Of a DNA stretch of 15,269 bases, positions 1-7,438 are shown piece after piece. Source of the DNA: Gammaproteobacteria bacterium (GTDB taxonomy: Bacteria > Pseudomonadota > Gammaproteobacteria > Enterobacterales > Kangiellaceae); the NCBI GenBank assembly GCA_013372875.1, contig JABXIW010000326.1:1-15269 (forward strand), written 5' to 3'. The notes under the pieces are model-generated. The model did no database searches, was not told the DNA's origin, and saw only the letters and a program-made list of their open reading frames with translations. Position numbers and translations under genes: made by a program. Position 1 is the first letter of the stretch. Each line of letters starts with the position of its first letter.

Positions 1-1
1 C

Positions 2-274
2 ATCTTTACTGATCAATTTGGTCGTGCTGTTGGTGGTGCGCCAGCGATTAATACTCAAGAAATAGGTACGCAGGTTTTAGTTAACAACGGAGAAACTATT
101 GTCTTAGGCGGTATCTTCCAACATAGAACCACCTTGAACGAGACAAAAGTTCCATTGTTAGGGGATATTCCACTCTTGGGTTGGTTGTTCAGAAATACTT
201 CAAGAGAGAATGCTAAGCAAGAGTTATTAATCTTCGTAACGCCGAAAATTTTAAATCCTGACTTGAAATTATAA
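2..274 (+). CDS. pilQ: PilQ, type IV pilus secretin, C-terminal end (partial)
   Basis: The last 90 codons of a secretin are visible; the start lies before the window. PilQ forms the multimeric outer-membrane channel through which the type IV pilus passes. The reading frame begins at base 2 and ends with TAA at 272-274. It contains the typical secretin C-terminal pattern: a TQVLVNNGETIVLGGI strand, then KVPLLGDIPLLGWLF, then a closing ELLIFVTPKIL strand. These are hallmarks of the bacterial secretin beta-barrel lip and closing strands. The position directly before aroK-aroB is the usual place of pilQ at the end of pilMNOPQ in gammaproteobacteria. The identification is firm even though only the end is seen. 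Confidence 0.93.
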   Translation: MFTDQFGRAVGGAPAINTQEIGTQVLVNNGETIVLGGIFQHRTTLNETKVPLLGDIPLLGWLFRNTSRENAKQELLIFVTPKILNPDLKL

Positions 275-293
275 GAATCGTACCCAATAAGCT

Positions 294-326
294 AAAACCT
301 AGGTATAATCGCTATGCCTAGGTTTT
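294..326 (+). terminator. Hairpin terminator after pilQ
   Basis: Two arms, AAAACCTAGGTAT and ATGCCTAGGTTTT, pair over 13 positions with one G-T wobble around a 7-base loop (AATCGCT). The right arm runs into a TTTTT stretch at 323-327. The position 20 bases after the pilQ stop fits a rho-independent terminator that ends the pil operon and separates it from aroK. The stem is A/T-rich at its base and the U tract is short, so termination may be partial. Confidence 0.65.
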
Positions 327-332
327 TGGCTT

Positions 333-338
333 TATAAT
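333..338 (+). promoter_or_regulatory. Possible -10 element for aroK
   Basis: A perfect TATAAT lies 29 bases before the aroK ATG and just after the terminator hairpin, where a new transcript would be expected to begin. No convincing -35 box is seen 16-18 bases upstream, since that stretch falls within the hairpin. This is a weak call based on the -10 match and position. Confidence 0.3.
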
Positions 339-366
339 AGATAGTGACAAGAGAATAATTGAGTTC

Positions 367-888
367 ATGAAAGGTAAGCGCAACATATTTTTGATTGGCC
401 CTATGGGTGCAGGCAAAACCACAATTGGTAAGCAATTGGCTGAAATTCTAAAGTTAGACTTTATCGATAGCGACCAAGAGCTTGAGCGCAGAACGGGCGC
501 GCCGATTGATTGGATTTTCGATATTGAAGGCGAAGATGGCTTTAGAAAGCGTGAAGAAGGTGTCATTGAAGAGCTAACCCAAATGCAGGGTGTAGTACTT
601 GCTACTGGTGGTGGGGCTATTGTTTCTGATAAAAGCCGCAACTTCCTTGCTGCACGAGGCGTGGTGGTATACCTTGAAACTTCCATTGAGCAACAATTGG
701 AAAGAACTCGTCGTGATAAGCGCCGTCCATTAATTCAGAATGACAACCCGAAAGAAGTGTTAGAAGAGTTAATGCAGGAGCGCGAAATTTTATATACTGA
801 AATTGCCGATCTTACCGTTCCAACCAATATTAGTTCTGTCAAATCAGTGGCTAAACAAATCGTTGAGTTGATGGATCAAACTATCTAA
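367..888 (+). CDS. aroK: Shikimate kinase
   Basis: Cytoplasmic enzyme that phosphorylates shikimate at the 3-hydroxyl with ATP, the fifth step of chorismate synthesis. The 173-residue length matches AroK (E. coli 173). The P-loop [11 protein letters not shown] spans residues 11-21. The DSD segment at 34-36 holds the conserved Asp that contacts shikimate and Mg. A GGGAIV glycine motif follows near residue 77, and RRPLIQ near residue 118 is the mobile lid with its conserved Arg. The ATG at 367 is preceded only by a weak AAGAGAA ribosome site, but it gives the family's standard N-terminus. The gene lies 18 bases before aroB, the classic aroKB pair, and the two are probably cotranscribed with the downstream damX-like gene. 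Confidence 0.97.
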   Translation: MKGKRNIFLIGPMGAGKTTIGKQLAEILKLDFIDSDQELERRTGAPIDWIFDIEGEDGFRKREEGVIEELTQMQGVVLATGGGAIVSDKSRNFLAARGVVVYLETSIEQQLERTRRDKRRPLIQNDNPKEVLEELMQEREILYTEIADLTVPTNISSVKSVAKQIVELMDQTI

Positions 889-906
889 TAACATTGTGCG
901 GTAACC

Positions 907-2001
907 TTGAAACAAATTGATTTATCGCTAACACGCAAAAATTCCAAATATGAAATACTGATTGGTTCTGGGCTAATGACTCAAGCAATCAGTATTTTAG
1001 ATGTGCTTAATATCTCAAAGATTGCCATCATCAGTAACAAATTGGTGGCAAAACATTACTTAGCGCCGCTTAAAGAATCCATAAAAAAACATAAAAATGT
1101 TGTCATAGAAGAGATACTCATTGGCGATGGAGAATCCTATAAATCTCAGGAATCGTTTAGTTATGTTTTAGACTGCTTAATAGAAAAGCAGTTTCAACGT
1201 AATGATCTAATCATTGCTTTAGGTGGCGGCGTCGTTGGCGATCTGGCCGGCTTTAGCGCGGCTTGTTATCAAAGGGGGATAGGCTTCATCCAGATTCCCA
1301 CTAGCTTGTTGGCAATGGTCGATTCCTCTGTTGGTGGTAAAACTGCTATCAATCATGCCAAAGGAAAGAACTTAATTGGCGCTTTCCATCAGCCATTGCA
1401 GGTGCGGATAGATACTGAATGTTTGCATACCTTAGAAGCACGCCAATTTAACGCTGGCATGGCTGAGGTAATAAAAATAGCAGCCATTAAAGAACGGGGC
1501 TTTTTTGAATGGCTAATGCAAAATAAAGTAGCCATAGCAAAGTTGGATTCGGCGGTTGTTGAAGAGATGATTTATCGAAGTTGCCTGTTAAAAGCGCAAA
1601 TTGTGGAAGAAGATGAGCTAGAACAAAGAGTGCGGGCATTATTAAACTTTGGTCATACCTTTGGTCATGCCATCGAAAACCTCGCAGGTTATGACAAAAT
1701 TCTACACGGCGAAGCTGTTGCCATTGGTATGGTGCTGGCTGCAAAGTTCTCTCAGCAGTACTATAATTTGAATAATGGCTATTTGAAGCAATTATTAGAA
1801 CTGCTTGAATACTTTAAGTTACCTGTAAATCTCCCTAAGGGTATTAGTGCCAAACAGATGATTGATGCTATGCTATTGGACAAGAAAAATCGCAATAATC
1901 AGATCCGCCTGATCTTGCCAATGGCAATGGGACAAGCGGAGATTAAAGAGCATTCTCCCGAACAATTAGCCAATTTTTTAACCCATTATGAATCAAGCTG
2001 A
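907..2001 (+). CDS. aroB: 3-dehydroquinate synthase
   Basis: Cytoplasmic NAD- and metal-dependent enzyme that converts DAHP to 3-dehydroquinate, the second step of the shikimate pathway. The product has 364 residues, close to the E. coli length of about 362. Family motifs are present: GDGESYKS near 74, the glycine-rich GGGVVGDLAGF NAD-binding stretch near 105, TSLLAMVDSSVGGKTAIN near 132, and the metal-binding NFGHTFGHAIE and HGEAVAIGM segments. The start is a TTG. The next in-frame ATG (residue 24) would remove the first beta strand, so the TTG is preferred on length and alignment, although no clear Shine-Dalgarno sequence precedes it. It begins 18 bases after aroK, and its last 14 bases overlap the next gene. 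Confidence 0.96.
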   Translation: MKQIDLSLTRKNSKYEILIGSGLMTQAISILDVLNISKIAIISNKLVAKHYLAPLKESIKKHKNVVIEEILIGDGESYKSQESFSYVLDCLIEKQFQRNDLIIALGGGVVGDLAGFSAACYQRGIGFIQIPTSLLAMVDSSVGGKTAINHAKGKNLIGAFHQPLQVRIDTECLHTLEARQFNAGMAEVIKIAAIKERGFFEWLMQNKVAIAKLDSAVVEEMIYRSCLLKAQIVEEDELEQRVRALLNFGHTFGHAIENLAGYDKILHGEAVAIGMVLAAKFSQQYYNLNNGYLKQLLELLEYFKLPVNLPKGISAKQMIDAMLLDKKNRNNQIRLILPMAMGQAEIKEHSPEQLANFLTHYESS

Positions 2002-3127
2002 TCACCATACTATGCAAGAAACGACAAGGTTGCTGATTCACACGCCTGCCTCATGGCAGCGACTGGTATCAGTCATTCGCCACCAAGCAGCCCCTGGTCA
2101 TTTTATTTTTATCGAGGGGCCGCACGCTTCAGGTAAGTCCACGTTCGCTCAGATTTTACAAAAAAAACTAACATTGGTGGATGATGTTGAAGCTAAGTAC
2201 CTAAAACTTCATCCTTTAATGGGGATCCAGCAAATTTTGTCAGAAGTCCCTGAGCAGTCTGATGTGTTACCCATCATTATTTTAGATGACGCCAATGAGG
2301 TTGAAGCTGCCGTTATTGAGGAGTTAATTAGTTCGAATGTAAACTGCTTTTTGGTTGTTTTAGCTGAACCTGAGCTTATCGACCGAGTACCTCGGCTACA
2401 AAATTCGCGTTTTAATCTACCTTTATTTAACAAGGAAGATTGCCATAAGCTGCTGAGTAAAATGTATCATGCGATTGATCCGAGCATCGATATTCCAACC
2501 CTTGAAAGTGAATTGGTTTATTACGAAAGTAAAGGTTTTCCAGGCAAGGTTATTGAGCTTGGCGAAAAATTGAATGCCAAACTCAAACGTAATACTTCTG
2601 GTAATCTTGGTTTTGATTTGGCCAATAAAGGCATATTTTCGACGTTAGTCATTGGCCTTGGTTTAGTAATCTTTCTATTATATTTATTCTTATCGGACTC
2701 AAAACAGCCCGATAAAGAGTTGATTCAAGAGGAGCAGGAGCTTACTGAACTGCCTATTCAAGCAGAAAATAAAGCTGAAGAAATGATTAGTGGTGAGCTA
2801 ATCATTACGGAGCCAGAAGTGATCAAACCTGCTACTTTTGAAACTTGGCTTTTACAGCAAGATCCAGATGATTTTACCATTCAGTTATTTTCAAATGTGG
2901 CAAAACAACAAGCTGAATCATTTCAGAAAGAATTAGATCTGGCAGATTCTTACGTTTACTCAGCCGAAATTGATGGCCAAATGCTGTATCGCGTAGTCTG
3001 GGGCGTATATCCCAATCGTGCACGAGCTCAGCTTGCGATTCAATCTTTACCCGAAAAAATCCTCAAGCAGAAGCCATGGCTGCGTTCTTTTAGCGCCATT
3101 TCCAAAGAAATTGCAGTGCAACCCTAA
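1988..3127 (+). CDS. damX: DamX-like protein: AAA-type ATPase domain, membrane segment, SPOR domain
   Basis: A 379-residue protein with three parts. The cytoplasmic N-terminus (about 20-200) carries a Walker A motif, GPHASGKST, with Lys50, and a Walker B strand, PIIILDDANE, as in ExeA/DamX-type AAA domains. One transmembrane helix lies at about 215-237. A charged Glu-rich linker leads to a C-terminal SPOR domain (about 294-370) starting FTIQLFSN and containing YRVVWGVYPNRARAQLAI. SPOR domains bind denuded peptidoglycan glycan strands at the septum, so a role in cell division is likely. Position after aroKB is the normal site of damX. The ATG at 1988 overlaps aroB by 14 bases, suggesting translational coupling. 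An alternative ATG at 2012 avoids the overlap, and neither has a clear ribosome site. What the ATPase domain does is not known to me. Confidence 0.85.
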   Translation: MNQADHHTMQETTRLLIHTPASWQRLVSVIRHQAAPGHFIFIEGPHASGKSTFAQILQKKLTLVDDVEAKYLKLHPLMGIQQILSEVPEQSDVLPIIILDDANEVEAAVIEELISSNVNCFLVVLAEPELIDRVPRLQNSRFNLPLFNKEDCHKLLSKMYHAIDPSIDIPTLESELVYYESKGFPGKVIELGEKLNAKLKRNTSGNLGFDLANKGIFSTLVIGLGLVIFLLYLFLSDSKQPDKELIQEEQELTELPIQAENKAEEMISGELIITEPEVIKPATFETWLLQQDPDDFTIQLFSNVAKQQAESFQKELDLADSYVYSAEIDGQMLYRVVWGVYPNRARAQLAIQSLPEKILKQKPWLRSFSAISKEIAVQP

Positions 3128-3194
3128 GCTGAAATGGTAAGCCAAAGTCAGCAATAAAGTACGCCTTTGTCTATCGTTTGTGCCAGATTCCAAC

Positions 3195-3200
3195 TATAAT
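3195..3200 (+). promoter_or_regulatory. Possible -10 element for hemE
   Basis: A perfect TATAAT stands 28 bases before the hemE ATG in a 101-base gap after the damX-like gene. No good -35 box is found at 16-18 bases; TTTGTG at 3177-3182 is too close (12 bases). The site is suggestive only. Confidence 0.4.
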
Positions 3201-3228
3201 AGCGCAAAATTTCTAGCTCGAAACTGCT

Positions 3229-4296
3229 ATGCCTGCACCTTTACAAAACGATCGCTACATTAAGGCTTGTTTAAGACAAGAAACTGACCGCACGCCAATT
3301 TGGATGATGCGTCAAGCTGGGCGTTATCTTCCAGAATACCGTCAATTAAGAGCAGAAGCTGGTAGCTTTATGGATCTTTGTACTAATCCAGAGCTTGCTT
3401 GCGAAGTGACATTGCAGCCTTTACGTCGTTTTCCGCTGGATGCGGCTATTTTATTTTCGGATATCTTAACCATTCCTGACGCCATGGGTATGGGGCTTTA
3501 TTTTACCCCTGGTGAAGGACCTGCTTTTAAGAATCCAGTGAGAAACCTTTCTGAAATCAAAGCCTTACCAATTCCTGACCCCAATCAAGAGTTGAAATAC
3601 GTGACCGATGCAGTTTCAACCATTCGCAAGGCATTAGACGGACAAGTGCCATTAATTGGTTTCTCGGGTAGTCCATGGACCTTGGCAACTTATATGGTTG
3701 AAGGGGCTAGCACCAAAAACTTTTCTTTAGTGAAAGGTTTGATGTATCAAGATCCCAAGGCTATGCATGCGCTGCTGGATAAGCTCGCGGATTCGATCAT
3801 TGTGTACCTTAATGCGCAAGTTGAAGCGGGCGCACAAGCTTTGATGATTTTTGATACTTGGGGCGGCGTTTTAACACCTGCGGATTATCAGGAGTTTTCG
3901 CTCCGTTATATGCAAAAGATTGTTGATGGTTTGCAACGAAACAAAGATGGACACACCATTCCTGTAACCTTATTTACTAAAGGTGCAGGCGCGTGGCTAG
4001 ATATTATGGCGGCAACGGGTTGCGATTGTTTAGGAGTTGACTGGACAACTAATTTGGCCGATGCCAGAAAGGCGGTGAATGGTAAAGTTGCGCTGCAAGG
4101 TAATATGGACCCTTCAATTTTGTATGGCTCAGAGCAAAGAATTCGTGAAGAGGTTAGCAAAATTTTAGCTAGCTATGGACAAGGATCGGGTCATGTGTTT
4201 AATTTAGGTCATGGCATTCATCAAACTGTAGCTCCTGAAAATGCAGGCGCATTCATTAAAGCAGTGCATAAATTGAGCCCGCAGTACCATAAATAA
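3229..4296 (+). CDS. hemE: Uroporphyrinogen decarboxylase
   Basis: Cytoplasmic, cofactor-free enzyme of heme synthesis that removes four acetate carboxyl groups from uroporphyrinogen III to give coproporphyrinogen III. The length of 355 residues equals the family norm (E. coli 354). Both family signatures are intact: [16 protein letters not shown] near residues 24-39, with the substrate-binding Arg residues, and [16 protein letters not shown] near 144-159, with the conserved Tyr. The catalytic Asp lies in AAILFSDIL near 83-87, and the late His is in NLGHGIHQ near 326-333. The ATG at 3229 gives the standard N-terminus, but its ribosome site is weak. In many gammaproteobacteria hemE lies elsewhere; here it follows the aroKB-damX block. 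Confidence 0.98.
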   Translation: MPAPLQNDRYIKACLRQETDRTPIWMMRQAGRYLPEYRQLRAEAGSFMDLCTNPELACEVTLQPLRRFPLDAAILFSDILTIPDAMGMGLYFTPGEGPAFKNPVRNLSEIKALPIPDPNQELKYVTDAVSTIRKALDGQVPLIGFSGSPWTLATYMVEGASTKNFSLVKGLMYQDPKAMHALLDKLADSIIVYLNAQVEAGAQALMIFDTWGGVLTPADYQEFSLRYMQKIVDGLQRNKDGHTIPVTLFTKGAGAWLDIMAATGCDCLGVDWTTNLADARKAVNGKVALQGNMDPSILYGSEQRIREEVSKILASYGQGSGHVFNLGHGIHQTVAPENAGAFIKAVHKLSPQYHK

Positions 4297-4312
4297 CATT
4301 AATCAGTGACAG

Positions 4313-4341
4313 TTGACTAAGCGCGCTAACTAATTGATAGA
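4313..4341 (+). promoter_or_regulatory. Possible promoter for the yheT-like gene
   Basis: TTGACT (4313-4318, five of six -35 consensus bases) is followed after 17 bases by GATAGA (4336-4341, three of six -10 bases). It lies in the 72-base gap after hemE, about 30 bases ahead of the GTG start. The -10 match is poor, so the call is tentative. Confidence 0.3.
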
Positions 4342-4368
4342 ACAGCGCCAAAACAGTGCGTTAAGACA

Positions 4369-5370
4369 GTGCGAAAAGAGAGTGAGTTTAATCCGCCATG
4401 GTGGTTAAGTAACCGCCACCTGCAAACTTTTTGGAGTCCTTTGGCTCCTAAGTTACCTTTACCCGAATTAGAGCGCTATCGTTTAGAGTTAAGCGATGGT
4501 GACTTTTTGGATATTGATTGGCTCAATAAAAGCTCCAATGCGCCTACGGTAGTATTACTGCACGGTTTAGAAGGTAATATAGATTCGCCATATTTGCGCC
4601 GCATGCTTAAACAGTTGGCTGAAAAAGGTTGGCGATGTATGCTGGTTTATTGGCGTGGTTGTAGTGGTGAAGCAAATCGACTAGACGTGACTTACCACGC
4701 CGGGCGTAGCCAAGATCTAGCGCAGGTAGTGCAGTATTTAGAAGTTAATGGCAATAAAGCCGCGACCTTTATTGTTGGTTATTCTTTGGGCGCTAACATT
4801 TTGCTGAAATGGCTAGGTGAACAAGGTAAGACGGAACAAACTGCGAACATTACCGCGGCCTTTGCGGTCTCTACTCCTTTTGATTTAGCTATTTGCGCTG
4901 ATTCGATTGATAAAGGCTTCTCGAAAATTTATAAGCACTATTTGCTAGGATCGCTAAAGAAAAAAATCATTAATCAATTCAGTGCTGAAAAGCTACTTAA
5001 ATTGCTCAACCTTACTCCAAAGGATATTTTACTGATCAGCAGTATGCGCGAATTTGATGAAAGAGTTAGCTGTAAATTAAATGGATTTACCGATGCGAAT
5101 GACTATTATCAGCAGGCATCTAGTAAGCACTTCTTAAAGTTTATAAAAGTGCCAACGGTGATATTGCATGCCGAAGATGACCCTTTTATGTCCCCCGCCA
5201 TTATTCCACATGAAAACGAGCTGTCGGATCAGTTGGAGCTACGCATTTCTAAATATGGTGGTCATGTCGGTTTTGTTACCGAGCCTGATAAAAGCGGCAA
5301 CAGCTATTTCTTAGAAAATTCGATTCTAAGCTTTTTTGATAGCTTTATTGAAAAAGCTGTGATCGTCTAA
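4369..5370 (+). CDS. yheT: YheT-family alpha/beta hydrolase
   Basis: A 333-residue alpha/beta-hydrolase fold protein of the YheT (COG0429) family, whose members are predicted esterases; the physiological substrate is not known. The N-terminal PPWWLSNRHLQTFW stretch is the family's signature. The oxyanion region is LLHGLEGN near residue 64, and the nucleophile elbow is GYSLGAN near residue 138. The acid is in HAEDDPFMS near residue 268, and the catalytic His is in GGHVGFV near residue 298, so the triad is complete. The start is GTG; there is no ATG before the core, and the length matches E. coli YheT (about 340). No strong ribosome site is seen. From memory, a YheT-like gene also flanks the lao genes in Pseudomonas, so its place here may be ancestral. 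Confidence 0.88.
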   Translation: MRKESEFNPPWWLSNRHLQTFWSPLAPKLPLPELERYRLELSDGDFLDIDWLNKSSNAPTVVLLHGLEGNIDSPYLRRMLKQLAEKGWRCMLVYWRGCSGEANRLDVTYHAGRSQDLAQVVQYLEVNGNKAATFIVGYSLGANILLKWLGEQGKTEQTANITAAFAVSTPFDLAICADSIDKGFSKIYKHYLLGSLKKKIINQFSAEKLLKLLNLTPKDILLISSMREFDERVSCKLNGFTDANDYYQQASSKHFLKFIKVPTVILHAEDDPFMSPAIIPHENELSDQLELRISKYGGHVGFVTEPDKSGNSYFLENSILSFFDSFIEKAVIV

Positions 5371-5384
5371 TTATCCTTACAATC

Positions 5385-5412
5385 TTGCTCTTAAATAGCT
5401 GAAACTTATAAA
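5385..5412 (+). promoter_or_regulatory. Possible promoter of the lao-like operon
   Basis: TTGCTC (5385-5390) and TATAAA (5407-5412, five of six -10 bases) are 16 bases apart, predicting a start near 5419. A second possible pair, CTGAAA (5399-5404) and TATTCT (5422-5427), is 17 bases apart and predicts a start near 5434. Both lie in the 86-base gap between the hydrolase stop and the aldehyde dehydrogenase ATG, and either would place the palindrome at 5424-5440 over or just after the start site. Confidence 0.35.
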
Positions 5413-5423
5413 GGTTTTTGCTA

Positions 5424-5440
5424 TTCTGGTTCGACCAGAA
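5424..5440. promoter_or_regulatory. Perfect palindrome, candidate repressor operator of the lao-like operon
   Basis: TTCTGGT-TCG-ACCAGAA is a perfect 7-base inverted repeat around a 3-base centre, 16 bases before the aldehyde dehydrogenase ATG. The size and symmetry suit a TetR-type operator, and the Pseudomonas lao genes are controlled by the TetR repressor LaoR. No run of T follows on the plus strand, so it is unlikely to be a terminator. It could also fold as an RNA hairpin in the leader. Confidence 0.4.
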
Positions 5441-5456
5441 AAAATATTATAACAAG

Positions 5457-6845
5457 ATGCAAGCAATATTCGACAGTATGAAGTCCGCCTATAAACAGGC
5501 GTCATTCCCAAACTTATCAGACCGTAAAGCAAGGCTAACGCAGCTCAAAAAACTCATTCTGGAAAATGAAACTTCCATTATTCGAGCGATTAATGAGGAT
5601 TTTAGTGGGCGAGCGGAGTTTGAAACTCAGCTTGCTGAAATTTACCCTTCGGTTAAAGCGATTAAGCATGCTCAGAAAAAACTATCGACTTGGATGATGC
5701 CTGACAAAAGGCGCATGAGTATTTGGTTTCAACCTGCGAAAGCTAAGGTTATTTATCAACCGCTCGGTGTGGTTGGGATCATTGTGCCCTGGAATTATCC
5801 TTTGTATATGGCGATCGGGCCTTTGGTGTGTGCTTTATCAGCGGGCAACCGTGTGATGCTTAAAATGTCGGAATTCACGCCTAAATTTAGTCAGCTGTTT
5901 GCCGATCTGATTGGTAAGTATTTTTCATCAGAAGTGATATCGGTGGTGAATGGTGGTCCTGAAATCGGCGCTGAATTCTCCAAATTGCCGTTTGATCATA
6001 TCTTGTTTACGGGCTCAAATCGGGTGGGCAAGATGGTGATGAAAGCGGCTAGTGATAATTTAACATCTGTTACACTCGAGTTAGGCGGCAAGTCGCCGAC
6101 CATTATCGATGAAAACTATTCCATAACAGATGCTGCACAAAAAATCATGTTTGGTAAATTGCTCAATTCAGGGCAAACCTGTTTAGCCCCCGACTATGTA
6201 TTTTTACCTAAAGGAAAAGAGCGAGAGTTTGCGGATTCTTGCAAAAAAGCGGCTCGAAAGTTTTATCCAAAATGGAATGATGAGCATTATAGTGCCATTA
6301 ATTCTCCTAAGCAGTTTGAGCGACAACAGGTCTTGATCCAAGATGCGATTGATCATGGTGGCGAGTTTATTTATTTGAATAATGATCAAGTAGAAAAAAC
6401 TGATGGCAGAAAAATGTCCCCCGCTTTGATTATTCAAACTATTGATAAAATGTTGGTGAGAAAAGAAGAAATCTTCGGGCCAATTTTGCCCGTGGTAACC
6501 TATGAATCTTTAGATGAAGTTATTGGCTACGTTAATGATAATCCACGGCCACTAGCGCTTTATTTCTTTAGTCGTAAGCGCTCCAATATCGATAGGGTTT
6601 TAACCGAAACCGTATCCGGCGGCGTGACTATCAACGACGTGATTTTGCACGTTAGCCAAGAAAGTTTGCCCTTTGGTGGTGTAGGAAACTCGGGCATGGG
6701 GCATTATCACGGTCATGAAGGATTTAAAACTTTCTCCAAAGCTAAGGGTGTCTTTATTCAAAGCAAATTAGCAGGCACGAAATTGATGTATCCGCCTTAC
6801 AGCAAATTTGCCAAGTTTTTGTATAAGTTGATGCGAGGGCGTTAA
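5457..6845 (+). CDS. laoC: Aldehyde dehydrogenase, coniferyl-aldehyde/LaoC type
   Basis: NAD(P)-dependent aldehyde dehydrogenase of 462 residues, expected to oxidise an aldehyde to the acid. Motifs seen are IVPWNYPLYM (cofactor site), FTGSNRVGK, ELGGKSP with the general base Glu208, and GQTC with nucleophile Cys242. The Glu-Cys spacing of 34 equals the family norm. EEIFGPILPV and LPFGGVGNSGMGHYHG are also intact. Overall it resembles the short coniferyl-aldehyde dehydrogenase subfamily. The frame opens upstream at a TTG (5418), but that codon lies inside the promoter/palindrome region, so the ATG at 5457 is chosen. The stop TAA shares one base with the ATG of the next gene, and the gene order matches laoC-laoB-laoA of Pseudomonas. 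The long-chain aldehyde substrate is inferred from that context, not from the sequence. Confidence 0.85.
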   Translation: MQAIFDSMKSAYKQASFPNLSDRKARLTQLKKLILENETSIIRAINEDFSGRAEFETQLAEIYPSVKAIKHAQKKLSTWMMPDKRRMSIWFQPAKAKVIYQPLGVVGIIVPWNYPLYMAIGPLVCALSAGNRVMLKMSEFTPKFSQLFADLIGKYFSSEVISVVNGGPEIGAEFSKLPFDHILFTGSNRVGKMVMKAASDNLTSVTLELGGKSPTIIDENYSITDAAQKIMFGKLLNSGQTCLAPDYVFLPKGKEREFADSCKKAARKFYPKWNDEHYSAINSPKQFERQQVLIQDAIDHGGEFIYLNNDQVEKTDGRKMSPALIIQTIDKMLVRKEEIFGPILPVVTYESLDEVIGYVNDNPRPLALYFFSRKRSNIDRVLTETVSGGVTINDVILHVSQESLPFGGVGNSGMGHYHGHEGFKTFSKAKGVFIQSKLAGTKLMYPPYSKFAKFLYKLMRGR

Positions 6846-7423
6846 TGACCCGTCGCCGCCAGTTCCTTAAAGCCGCCACAAAAGGCATTGCTGTTACTAG
6901 CCTTATAGCGGTCTCGGGTATTTCTATCTGGCAATTAAGTTTGCAAGATACTCAAGCGTTAGTTGAAGCAGATGATTATGATTATCAGTATTTAAACCAA
7001 GATGATCGGTTGTTGTTATTTGCGATCATTCCAGCAGTATTAGGGAAGGCGCTTGGCGAGTTGCACGATGAGTCTTTTGTGCTAAAAATTATGCAGCAGC
7101 TTGATCAAGCTATCGACTTTATTTCCGAATCTAGTTATCAAGAATTACGCCAGCTGTTTGATTTACTTAGCTACCAATTGGGTCGAGCTTATTTAGCGGG
7201 CGTTTGGCAAAGCTGGAATGCTGCGGATGGCCAGGCACTAATAGCGTTTCTTGAAGATTGGAAAAGCAGCTACTTGGCGCTGCTGCGCTCAGGCTATTTA
7301 GGAATGCATCAATTAATTATGGGCACTTTTTATGCCCAGACCGAAAGCTGGCAAAGCATTGGCTACGATGGGCCAGTGAGGCTTAATTTAACGGACGAAT
7401 TTTACCAACAATTTGAATTATAA
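6845..7423 (+). CDS. laoB: Tat-signal small partner protein, LaoB-like
   Basis: A 192-residue protein starting with a twin-arginine signal: Arg-rich TRRRQFLK (residues 2-9), then a hydrophobic stretch to about residue 31. This predicts export of a folded protein by Tat or anchoring in the membrane. The rest is mainly helical by composition, with no cysteines or cofactor motif that I can see. Genes like this sit beside GMC oxidoreductases, for example subunit 3 of gluconate 2-dehydrogenase and LaoB of Pseudomonas, and are thought to act as accessory subunits. A GAGGG ribosome site (6835-6839) lies 5 bases before the ATG, and the start overlaps the previous stop by one base (TAATG), so the genes are coupled. 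The name rests on gene order and the Tat signal rather than on any motif in the protein body. Confidence 0.7.
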   Translation: MTRRRQFLKAATKGIAVTSLIAVSGISIWQLSLQDTQALVEADDYDYQYLNQDDRLLLFAIIPAVLGKALGELHDESFVLKIMQQLDQAIDFISESSYQELRQLFDLLSYQLGRAYLAGVWQSWNAADGQALIAFLEDWKSSYLALLRSGYLGMHQLIMGTFYAQTESWQSIGYDGPVRLNLTDEFYQQFEL

Positions 7424-7438
7424 CTGGTGAATTTATCA

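Noticed and set aside
304..309. TATAAT inside the pilQ terminator hairpin as a promoter
   Set aside because: It has no -35 at a proper distance and lies inside the stem-loop; the second TATAAT at 333-338 is a better placed candidate.
318..686. Open frame of 122 codons on the minus strand across aroK
   Set aside because: It is antisense to aroK, Ser/Pro-rich in a way typical of shadow frames, and shows no motif.
3128..3152. Inverted repeat GCTGA...TCAGC right after the damX-like gene, considered as a terminator
   Set aside because: The stem is short, has unpaired internal bases and is not followed by a T run.
5418..5456. TTG start giving a 13-residue longer aldehyde dehydrogenase
   Set aside because: The added residues pass through the palindrome and predicted promoter and do not match the family N-terminus.
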